Shown: piece after piece, positions 1 through 7,410 of the stretch
Position numbering within the stretch: position 1 is the stretch's first letter
Layout: every line of letters starts with the position of its first letter
From: Myxococcales bacterium
GTDB lineage: Bacteria; Myxococcota; Myxococcia; Myxococcales; Anaeromyxobacteraceae
Assembly (NCBI GenBank): GCA_021779335.1
Contig: JAJYAW010000131.1
Location: 1-7,601, forward strand
Direction: 5' to 3'
Length of the DNA stretch: 7,601 nucleotides
Position numbers and translations under genes: made by a program
The notes under the pieces: model-generated
Databases searched by the model: none
Told to the model about the DNA's origin: nothing
Seen by the model: the letters and a program-made list of their open reading frames with translations, nothing else

Positions 1-203
1 GGCTGGCCGTCTCGGCGGCCGGGCTCGCGGTGCTGCGCCGGCTCCAGGCCGGCGGGCTCGCGGCCGGGGCGGACCCGGTCGAGCCGGCCGCCGCCCGGGA
101 GGCCCGGGAGGCCCTGGACCGGCTCCTCGGCCACACCCTCGGCCACCGGCTCCAGGCGCGGCGCTTCCTCGACGAGGTGGGCCACCTGCTCGGGGAGGGC
201 TGA
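1..203 (+). CDS. recO: Probable DNA repair protein RecO, C-terminal fragment
   Basis: The frame is open from position 3 to a TGA at 201–203 and gives the last 66 residues of a protein whose start lies outside the window. The tail contains LDRLLGHTLGHRLQARRFLD, which fits the helical C-terminal end usual in RecO proteins, where a leucine- and arginine-rich helix leads into a 'hLGxxLxSRRhL'-type ending. RecO binds single-stranded DNA and, with RecR, loads RecA in the RecF recombination pathway in the cytoplasm. The fragment does not include the OB-fold or the zinc-binding cysteines, so the call rests on this tail and on position: recO next to glyQ–glyS is, from memory, a common order in former Deltaproteobacteria. 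Another helical protein is possible. A 157-nt gap with its own promoter separates it from glyQ, so the two need not share a transcript. Confidence 0.68.
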   Translation, partial: LAVSAAGLAVLRRLQAGGLAAGADPVEPAAAREAREALDRLLGHTLGHRLQARRFLDEVGHLLGEG

Positions 204-232
204 ACCGCCAGGACGGCGTGCCCGGCCCCGGG

Positions 233-252
233 GTCGCGCCCTCCGGCGCGGC
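233..252 (+). terminator. GC hairpin after recO, possible terminator
   Basis: The arms GTCGCGCC (233–240) and GGCGCGGC (245–252) pair over 8 positions, one of them a G-U wobble, around a CTCC tetraloop. It lies 30 nt after the recO stop. No U-tract follows, so it is not a classic intrinsic terminator; in a genome this GC-rich such stems also arise by chance. Confidence 0.3.
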
Positions 253-261
253 GGAACGGGC

Positions 262-281
262 CGTAAAGACGGGCCTTTGCG
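262..281 (+). other. Inverted repeat next to the -35 box of glyQ
   Basis: CGTAAAG (262–268) pairs with CTTTGCG (275–281) over 7 positions, including one G-U in RNA, around the loop ACGGGC. It ends one base before the TTGACA element at 283. It is one of the few AT-containing patches of the intergenic region. It could be part of a recO terminator, since three T follow at 282–284, or an operator for a regulator of the glyQ promoter. The sequence does not decide between these. Confidence 0.3.
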
Positions 282-282
282 T

Positions 283-311
283 TTGACATCGCGGGGGCGT
301 GGCCCTACCTT
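283..311 (+). promoter_or_regulatory. Sigma70-type promoter of glyQ–glyS
   Basis: A perfect -35 hexamer TTGACA lies at 283–288. It is followed by exactly 17 bp and a -10-like TACCTT at 306–311, which matches TATAAT at the key first, second and last bases. The expected transcription start is near A316/A317, giving a leader of about 44 nt before the GTG at 361. In DNA this GC-rich, a full TTGACA with ideal spacing is unlikely by chance. It should drive glyQ and glyS and probably the two lipoprotein genes behind them. Confidence 0.8.
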
Positions 312-320
312 GCCCAATCC

Positions 321-342
321 CGGCGCCGGCCTCACGGCGCCG
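321..342 (+). promoter_or_regulatory. Hairpin in the 5' leader of glyQ
   Basis: The octamer CGGCGCCG occurs at 321–328 and again at 335–342. It is its own reverse complement, so the two copies can form an 8-bp all-GC stem around the loop GCCTCA. The hairpin would begin about 4 nt after the predicted transcription start and end 6 nt before the Shine-Dalgarno site. It could stabilise the mRNA 5' end or affect initiation. The leader is far too short for a T-box or a glycine riboswitch, and no U-tract follows, so attenuation by termination is not supported. Confidence 0.45.
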
Positions 343-348
343 CGTCGC

Positions 349-353
349 GGGAG
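349..353 (+). promoter_or_regulatory. Ribosome binding site of glyQ
   Basis: GGGAG lies 7 nt before the GTG at 361. It decides the start: the frame is open further upstream to a TTG at 277, but that longer reading would run across the promoter and has no family counterpart. Confidence 0.75.
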
Positions 354-360
354 TGAACGC

Positions 361-1279
<919 letters not shown>

Positions 1280-1287
<8 letters not shown>

Positions 1288-3391
1288 CCTTCTGCTGGAG
1301 ATCGGGGCCGAGGAGATCCCGGCCGGCTTCATGCCGGCGGCGCTGGCGCAGCTCGCCGGCGACCTGACCAAGGCGCTGGCCGAGGCCCGGCTGGCCCACG
1401 GCGAGGTGAAGGCGGTCGGGACGCCGCGCCGCCTGGCCGTCTGGGCGCGCGCCGTGGCGGCCAAGCAGGCCGACGCGCGCACCGAGGCGCTCGGCCCGTC
1501 GGTGGCGGCCGCCTTCGACGCCGCGGGGGCGCCGACGCCGGCGGCCCTGGGCTTCGCCCGGAGCCAGGGCGTCGAGGTCGCGGCGCTGCAGCGGGTGGAG
1601 ACGCCCAAGGGGCTGCGGCTGGCGGCGACCAGGGTCGAGAAGGGGCGCAGGGCCGGGCAGGTGCTGCCGGCGCTGCTGACCAGGCTGGTGGCCGGCCTCA
1701 GGTTCAAGAAGGCGATGCGCTCCCGCCACGACGACGTGACCTTCGCCCGGCCGGTGCGCTGGCTCACCGCGCTCCACGGCGGCAAGCCGGTCCGGGTGAC
1801 CTTCGGCGAGGTGACCTCCGGCAAGGTGACCTACGGTCACCGCTTCATGGCGCCCGGGGCCATCGCGCTCAAGGGCACGCCCGAGGACTACCTGGCCAGG
1901 CTGGAGAAGGCCTTCGTGGTGGCCGACCCGGCGGTCCGCAAGGCGGCCGTCGAGAAGGGGCTGGCGGCCGCGGCCCGGCGGGCCGGGGGCGCCATCCGGC
2001 CCGACCCGGCGCTCGTCGAGCAGGTCACCTGGCTGGTGGAGCACCCCACCGCCATCGCCGGCGCGTTCGACGAGGCCAGCCTGGCGCTGCCGCCGGAGGT
2101 GGTGGTCTCCGAGATGCGCAACCACCAGCGCTACTTCGCGGTGGTGGACGGGCAGGGGCGCCTCACCAACCGGTTCGTGGCCGTCTCGGGCACCCCGGTG
2201 CGGGACCCCAAGGTGGCGCGCCACGGCTACGAGCGGGTGCTGCGGGCCCGCCTGGCCGACGCCCGCTTCTTCTTCGAGGAGGACCGGAAGCGGACCCTGG
2301 AGAGCCGGGTGGCCGACCTGGGCCGGCGCACCTTCCAGGCCAGGCTGGGCACCGAGCTGCAGCGGGCGGAGCGCATCGGCGCCATCGCCGCCGCGCTGGC
2401 CCGCGCGGTCGGCCACGCCGCCCCGGAGGACCTGGCGCTGGCGGCCCGGCTCTGCAAGGCGGACCTGGGCACCGGCATGGTCGGCGAGTTCCCGGAGCTG
2501 CAGGGGATCATGGGCGGCCACTACGCCCGGCTCGAGGGGCTGAAGGCCGAGGTGGCCGATGCGCTGACGGACCACTACAAGCCGCTCGGCGCGGGCGAGG
2601 AGATGCCGCGCGGCGACCTGGGCGCGCTGGTCGGCCTGGCCGACCGGCTCCACTCGCTGGTCGGCATCGTCGGGGTCGGCGAGAAGGCCACCGGCGCCGC
2701 CGATCCGTTCGGGCTGCGCCGCGCCGCCATCGGCATCCTGCGCATCCTGCTGGACCGCGGCTACCACCTCTCGCTGCGCGGCGCGGTGGAGGCCACGCTG
2801 GACGCGCTGGCCGGCGTGAAGCTGGCGGCCGACCGCCGGGCGGTGGCCGACCAGGTGGTGGAGTTCGTGCGCGGCCGGCTGCGCGCCCAGTGGAGCGAGG
2901 AGCTGGACGCCGACCTCGTCGAGGCGGTGCTGGCGGCCGGCTTCGACGACGTGGTGGACGCGCGCCAGCGGCTCCAGGCGCTGGCGGTGGTGAAGCGCCG
3001 CGACGACTTCGTGCCGCTGGCGGTGGCCTTCAAGCGCGTGGCCAACATCCAGGAGAAGGCCCCGGGGGCGGGCGCCGCGGCGGTGGACCCGGCGCTGCTG
3101 GCCGAGCCGGCCGAGCGGGCGCTGCTGGCCGAGGTGGAGCGGGTGGAGCGCGAGGCGGCCGAGGCCAGGCCGCGGCGCGACTACGCGGCCGTCCTCAAGG
3201 CGGTGGCCACGCTCAAGCCCGCGGTGGACGCCTTCTTCGACGGCGTCATGGTGATGGCCGAGGACCCGGCGGTGCGGAACAACCGGCTGGGGCTCATGCG
3301 GCGCGTCGCGGCGCTCTTCGCCGACGTGGCCGACTTCAGGAAGATCCAGGCCGAGCTGCCCCCGGGCGCCGGCCAGAAGAAGGCGGGTTAG
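1280..3391 (+). CDS. glyS: Glycine--tRNA ligase, beta subunit
   Basis: This is the beta subunit of the alpha2beta2 glycyl-tRNA synthetase, which supplies most of the tRNA recognition for the GlyQ catalytic subunit. The 703-aa length is close to the usual ~690. Family blocks appear in order: LLLEIGAEEIPAGF (4–17), TPRRLAVWAR (48–57), FARPVRWL (155–162), GHRFMAPG (186–193), EVTWLVEHP-like QVTWLVEHP (248–256), NHQRYFAVVDGQGRL (281–295), RVLRARLADARFFFEEDRK (319–337), the HD-like helical region KADLGTGMVGEFPELQGIMG (393–412), ADPFGLRRAAIGILRI (474–489), and the C-terminal anticodon-binding part with AFKRVANI (583–590) and FFDGVMVMAEDPAVRNNRL (652–670). The tail after 690 is short and lysine-ending. 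No key block is missing and there is no frameshift. It overlaps glyQ by 8 nt, and the next gene starts 2 nt after its stop. Confidence 0.97.
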
Positions 3392-3393
3392 GG

Positions 3394-4821
3394 ATGCGTC
3401 GGATGGTGCTGTTGCTCCTCGCCCTGGCGGCCTGCGGCGAGCCCTCGGCGGCGCGGCTCTCCCCCACCGACCGCTTCGTGTTCCCGGCCGCGGTGGCCCT
3501 GACGGCGCGACAGGGCGTCGGCCACGCGCTCCTGGTCGCCTCCGGCAACTACGACCTGAACTACGACGGGTCCGACGGGGGCACGGTGCTCTCGGTCGAC
3601 CCGAGCCCGTACGTCGCGGCCGACGGCAGCGGCGGCAGCGCCGGCCGGCCCGGCGGCGCGCTGGTGAAGCTGGGGGACGGGGCCCACGTGGGCAGCTTCG
3701 CGGGCCAGATGGTGGTGGTGGACTCCACCACCTGCCCGGTGGCGGGGGCCACGGCCACGCCCCCGGTGCCGACGCCGGTGGAGGCCCTGGTGGCGACCCG
3801 CTTCGCCGACCAGATCTGGCGGCTCCCGCTCGATCAGGACGGCCACCTCGGCCCCTGCGCGGGCGCGGGCTGCACCGTCCCGGCGGACGCGCGGCTCCGC
3901 GATCCCTTCGGGCTGGCGCTGGCGTGCCGCCCGGACGGCGCGCGCCGCTCCGCCTTCGTGAGCTACCTGCGCACCTCCGACCTGGGCGGCGCCACCTACC
4001 AGGGCTACCTCGCCGAGATCGACCTGGACGCGCCGGCCGCCCCGGCCCGCCCGCTCCTGACCGGCCCCGCGGGCCTCTCCGGGCTGGCCTACGACGCCCA
4101 GACCGACCGGATCTTCGCCACCTCCGAGCTGCTGGGGGCGGCGCCCGTCTACATCCTCGATCTCCCGGCCTGCCCCGCCAGCCAGGCCGGCTGCCCGGAG
4201 CCGGTCGCCTCGGTGGTCAACCTCTGGCCGTCGCGGCCCGGCCTCGACCTGCAGTCCATCGCCCTCTCCAACCCCCAGGCCGGCCTGGCGCGGCGCGCCT
4301 ACGTGACCGCCCGCGTCTACGACAGCGTCCTGGCGTCCATCATCATGGCCCGGCCCTCCGGCGATCTGGCGTCGGTCCTGCTGGTCCTCGACGCGGAGGA
4401 CGACCTGACCGGCCACCCCTCGTTCAACCTGCTGCGCGTGGTCCCCATCGGCATGGGGCCGAGCCAGGTCGTGGTGCTGCCGGCCCGCGATCCCGACCCG
4501 GTGAGCCACCTGCCGCGCCGCGACGTGGTGCTCGCCAGCAGCGGCGTCGACGGCGTCGTCTCGGTCTACGACGACGAGCAGGGCCGCGTGGCCCACGAGA
4601 TCCCCATCGACGTCGGCACCGGGGCGCCGGAGGCGGGGCGAGCGCCCTTCGGCATGGCCGCGGAGCTGCTCGGCGGCGCCCCGAAGGTGGCCCGCGTCTA
4701 CGTGGCGGCGGTGCAGCAGCACGTGGTCGGCATCGTCGACGTCCCGCTCGACTCGCCCGGCCAGGCCCACGCCCTGCGCGACGCGGGCGGCGCCTTGATC
4801 CGCATCGGAGGCTTCCAGTGA
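3394..4821 (+). CDS. Predicted lipoprotein, possible beta-propeller, function unknown
   Basis: The 475-aa product begins MRRMVLLLLALAAC: two arginines, a short hydrophobic core and a lipobox ending at Cys14. It should therefore be exported by Sec, processed by signal peptidase II and anchored in the envelope. Residue 15 is Gly, not the inner-membrane-type Asp, so the outer membrane is likely if Lol rules apply. The mature part is rich in short beta-strand patterns ending in V-D or L-D (for example LSVD 66–69, AEIDLD 207–212, YILDLP 253–258, LLVLDAEDD 329–337, VVSVYDDE 388–395, GIVDVP 446–451), a spacing that recalls YncE/YVTN-like propellers. DLNYDGSD (54–61) looks like a calcium-type D-x-N-x-D-G loop. 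Six cysteines remain after lipidation (114, 155, 160, 178, 260, 267), so disulfides are possible. ATG 3394 is preferred over ATG 3403 because it keeps the arginines and has AAGGCGGG 6 nt upstream. I do not recognise a named family. The fold is an inference. Confidence 0.85.
   Translation: MRRMVLLLLALAACGEPSAARLSPTDRFVFPAAVALTARQGVGHALLVASGNYDLNYDGSDGGTVLSVDPSPYVAADGSGGSAGRPGGALVKLGDGAHVGSFAGQMVVVDSTTCPVAGATATPPVPTPVEALVATRFADQIWRLPLDQDGHLGPCAGAGCTVPADARLRDPFGLALACRPDGARRSAFVSYLRTSDLGGATYQGYLAEIDLDAPAAPARPLLTGPAGLSGLAYDAQTDRIFATSELLGAAPVYILDLPACPASQAGCPEPVASVVNLWPSRPGLDLQSIALSNPQAGLARRAYVTARVYDSVLASIIMARPSGDLASVLLVLDAEDDLTGHPSFNLLRVVPIGMGPSQVVVLPARDPDPVSHLPRRDVVLASSGVDGVVSVYDDEQGRVAHEIPIDVGTGAPEAGRAPFGMAAELLGGAPKVARVYVAAVQQHVVGIVDVPLDSPGQAHALRDAGGALIRIGGFQ
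4807..4811 (+). promoter_or_regulatory. Ribosome binding site of the second lipoprotein gene
   Basis: A full GGAGG lies 6 nt before the GTG at 4818, inside the end of the preceding gene. It fixes the start of the 846-aa protein, whose open frame extends far upstream without meaning, and suggests efficient re-initiation at the GTGA overlap. Confidence 0.8.
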
Positions 4822-7358
4822 GCGCGCGCCGTCCCCTCCTCGTCGCCGCGGCGCTGCTGGCCGCCTGCAACACCACCTCGACCCGCCCCAGCACGCGGCT
4901 CAACGGCCCGAGCGCGGTGGCGGTCTACCGCGGCCTCTCCTCGAGGGATCCGGTCAACCTGCGCAGCTACCTGGCGGTGGCCAACCGGAGCGGCGACGAC
5001 CTGCGCCTCCTCGACGCGGTGGACGGCAAGGCGGTGCTGGCGCCCGGGCTCGTCATGTCGCTCTCGCTCCCCACCGCCCCCCGGCCGGCGCTGCTGGCGG
5101 CCGGGAGCCTGTCCGACGGCGCGGCCGATCTGCTCGTGGTGGCGTCGCCGGGGCTGGTGGCCTGCGGCGTGGGCGTCCGCGTCACGGCCTCCACGGTCTT
5201 CTCGGGCTGCATCCAGGTGGTGGCGACCTGGGACGCGGCCACCGCCGTCTCGGCCGGCGACCCGGCCGACCCCGTCAACCGCCCGGACCCGACCGTCGAT
5301 CTCGGGGCGCTGGCGGGCGGCGACGACGCCGAGGTGCTGAGCCTGGCGGTGCTGCCGGTGGTCGAGGCCGACCCCGCCGCCGGCGGCTGGAAGGTCTCGC
5401 CCGGCAAGGCGCGGGTGGTGGCGGGCCTGAGCGGCGGCCGGCTGCTGGTGGCGGACTACGCCCGCAGCGGCGCGAGCATCGTCAAGGTCGGCGCCGCCGT
5501 GCACGCCCTGGGCTTCGACGCCGTGGCCCTCTCCGCCTCGCCCGACCTGGTCCACCTGTACGCCGCCTCGCCGGATCCCATCCCGGATCCCGCCGGGGCG
5601 GCGGAGGGCGTGGCCGAGCTCGACCTCTCCGGCGCCTTCGACGCGGCCCTCCCGCCGCCGCGCGCCCTGCCGGCCGGCGCGCCCACCACGGCGGTGCTGG
5701 CGGCCACGGTGAACCCCTTCGAGGCGCTCGCGACGCCCGGCGCCGCGACCGATCAGTACGGCCCGGCGGTGGTGCGCGTCTATGCGGCCCTCGAGCCGAC
5801 CCGCTGCGGCCGCGACCAGGCCCTGGCCTGCGGCCTGGTGAGCTTCGACGCCGCGACGGGCGCGCCCCTGGCCGACCCGGCCGGCGAGCTGCCGGCCCAC
5901 GCGCCCATCCCGGTGCCCGGCGACGTCCTCGGCCTGGTCGCCGTCTCCCCGCCCAGCGTCGGCAGCGGGGACCTGAACGGCCAGGTGGAGCCGGCCGGGA
6001 CCCGCGGCCCGCTCCAGCAGGTGATCGCCGCGACCGGCAGCCGCTGGACCTCCACGCTGGCGGTGGCCACGTCCACGACGGGCGCGGCCTACCTGGTGGA
6101 CCTGGCGCGCGGCAGCCTGGCCTACGACGCCAGCGTGCTGGCCGGGGCCCGCGTCGCCAGCGCCGTCTCCTCCGCCGCGACCCTGGGCGGCGACGCCTAC
6201 CTGGCCCTCTGGGACGAGAGCGCCGCGCTGCCGGCGCCCGTGCTGACGCACGACGCCACCGCGCTGCCGCTGCTCGTCGGCCTGACGCCGGGCTACACCC
6301 CCTCGGACTCCTGGGTGCTCGGCTACCAGTCGGCGCTGCCGGGCCTCTCCTCGCTCCCGGCGCAGCTCCAGGCCGACGCGGCCGGCGACGGCCTGGCCTG
6401 GCTGGCGGTGCAGCGCTCCACCGGCGCCGCGGCGGACAGCGGCCCGTACCGCGGCGCGGTCCGGCTCTACGACCCGCGGCTGGCCATCCACCCACGGGTG
6501 ACGGACGCCTCCGGCGCGGTCCTCAGCCCCGGCGACATCGCCGTGGTGACCCCGGACTCCGCCGCCGCCTGCCCGAAGGGCCCCTTCGAGCTGGAGGTGA
6601 CCGACCTCCTGGCTCCGACGCCCGACTTCCCGGGCGGCGCGGTGGCCGTCGCGCCGCGGGCCGTGCAGCCCACCACCACGGTCGGGGACCAGGTGGTGTC
6701 GGCCGACCCGCACTGCCTGGACGGCGCCGGCCGCAGCACCGCGACCGTGACGTTCCGCTCGGGCGAGCTCTTGCTGGTGGGGAGCAGCTTCGGGTACGCC
6801 GGGCGCCCCGTCGCGCAGGCCGCCGCGGCGGACCCGGGCTACTCGCTCGGCGCTGACGCGGCGGCGCTGGCGCTCTCGTGCCCCATGCTGGACGGCACGG
6901 CCTGGCCGCCGGCGACCTGCGATCAGGCCTGCCGGGACGCCTGCGAGCGGCTCCTCCTGGCGCGCAAGGCGCGTCGCCGGGCCTACGTCTACGAGGCGTG
7001 CCTCTCCTCACTGACCGAGTGCCTCTCGCGCTGGGGCCCCGACCCGATCAGCGACCGGCCCGGTCCGGTCCTCGCCTTCAAGGTGGGCTGGTGGTCCCCG
7101 ACGGGCACCGCGTCGCCGGTCCGCGGCGCCTCGCTCCAGTTCACCACGTCGAGCGGCGAGTCGCCCTCCCTGCGCGAGCCGGGGCAGGGGTCCACGGTGA
7201 CCGGGGCGTCCCTGCCCTCCGGGCTGGCGACCTTCGACCGCGCCGGCACCACCCTGAACGGCGCAGACGGGGTCCGGGTCTTCATCTCCTACCCGGCCAA
7301 CCAGGTCCTCGACGCGTCACCGTCGGTGGCGGGGTCCTCCAGCACGCTCTACCGCTGA
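4818..7358 (+). CDS. Large predicted lipoprotein with Cys-rich helical insert, function unknown
   Basis: The 846-aa product starts MSARRPLLVAAALLAAC, a short lipoprotein signal with the lipobox LAAC at Cys17, so it is predicted to be lipid-anchored in the envelope. Asn18 is not the inner-membrane Asp signal. Residues of about 30–550 carry repeated strand patterns such as SYLAVAN, DLLVVAS, GRLLVADY, AVVRVYAALE and AAYLVDLARGSLAYD that suggest a beta-propeller. About 555–660 and 745–830 look like beta-sandwich segments (ELEVTDLL, ATVTFRSGELLLVGSSF; LQFTTSS, VRVFISYP). Between them is a helical, cysteine-rich stretch with Cys at 701, 705, 709, 728 and 735. Other cysteines are at 116, 131, 330, 338, 585, 633 and 688. 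The GTG start has GGAGG upstream and overlaps the previous stop by 4 nt (GTGA), so the two lipoproteins are probably translated together. I do not recognise a named family; domain limits are estimates from pattern only. Confidence 0.85.
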   Translation: MSARRPLLVAAALLAACNTTSTRPSTRLNGPSAVAVYRGLSSRDPVNLRSYLAVANRSGDDLRLLDAVDGKAVLAPGLVMSLSLPTAPRPALLAAGSLSDGAADLLVVASPGLVACGVGVRVTASTVFSGCIQVVATWDAATAVSAGDPADPVNRPDPTVDLGALAGGDDAEVLSLAVLPVVEADPAAGGWKVSPGKARVVAGLSGGRLLVADYARSGASIVKVGAAVHALGFDAVALSASPDLVHLYAASPDPIPDPAGAAEGVAELDLSGAFDAALPPPRALPAGAPTTAVLAATVNPFEALATPGAATDQYGPAVVRVYAALEPTRCGRDQALACGLVSFDAATGAPLADPAGELPAHAPIPVPGDVLGLVAVSPPSVGSGDLNGQVEPAGTRGPLQQVIAATGSRWTSTLAVATSTTGAAYLVDLARGSLAYDASVLAGARVASAVSSAATLGGDAYLALWDESAALPAPVLTHDATALPLLVGLTPGYTPSDSWVLGYQSALPGLSSLPAQLQADAAGDGLAWLAVQRSTGAAADSGPYRGAVRLYDPRLAIHPRVTDASGAVLSPGDIAVVTPDSAAACPKGPFELEVTDLLAPTPDFPGGAVAVAPRAVQPTTTVGDQVVSADPHCLDGAGRSTATVTFRSGELLLVGSSFGYAGRPVAQAAAADPGYSLGADAAALALSCPMLDGTAWPPATCDQACRDACERLLLARKARRRAYVYEACLSSLTECLSRWGPDPISDRPGPVLAFKVGWWSPTGTASPVRGASLQFTTSSGESPSLREPGQGSTVTGASLPSGLATFDRAGTTLNGADGVRVFISYPANQVLDASPSVAGSSSTLYR

Positions 7359-7365
7359 CGCGGCG

Positions 7366-7388
7366 CGGCGGGCCTCCCGGGCCCGCCG
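7366..7388 (+). terminator. GC hairpin after the lipoprotein genes, probable terminator
   Basis: CGGCGGGC (7366–7373) and GCCCGCCG (7381–7388) form a perfect 8-bp stem around the loop CTCCCGG, starting 8 nt after the stop at 7358. The position, in a 52-nt gap before a gene with its own promoter-like element, suits the end of the glyQ–glyS–lipoprotein transcript. There is no U-tract after it, so it may be a weak or Rho-assisted stop. Confidence 0.45.
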
Positions 7389-7394
7389 GGCGCG

Positions 7395-7403
7395 TGCTAG
7401 CGT
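7395..7403 (+). promoter_or_regulatory. Extended -10-like element before the last gene
   Basis: TGCTAGCGT contains the extended -10 dinucleotide TG, one spacer base, and TAGCGT as a -10-like hexamer (7398–7403). A start about 7 nt further on would fall at or next to the GTG at 7411. No -35-like hexamer is visible at the matching distance. It is rare to see TA-containing hexamers in this sequence, which gives some weight to the call. Confidence 0.4.
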
Positions 7404-7410
7404 CCAGGCC

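Noticed and set aside
312..360. T-box or glycine riboswitch in the glyQ leader
   Set aside because: The predicted leader is only about 44 nt, with a single hairpin and no terminator or specifier architecture; too short for either element.
2890..3393. Upstream extension of the first lipoprotein frame into glyS
   Set aside because: The added residues are Gly/Arg/Ala low complexity, overlap conserved glyS coding in another frame, and would bury the lipoprotein signal inside the protein.
3388..4770. Open frame of 460 codons on the - strand opposite the first lipoprotein gene
   Set aside because: Same low-complexity shadow composition; no conserved motif or plausible start context.
5573..5590. 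Repeated CGGATCCC units in the second lipoprotein gene
   Set aside because: Two short copies encode a Pro-Asp-rich turn (PDPIPDPAG). This is ordinary coding repetition, not a mobile or regulatory repeat.
4698..6713. Open frame of 671 codons on the - strand opposite the second lipoprotein gene
   Set aside because: Composition is typical of antisense GC shadow (Arg/Gly/Ala/His repeats), with no domain pattern. The + frame has a signal peptide, a good ribosome site and a coherent beta-rich protein.
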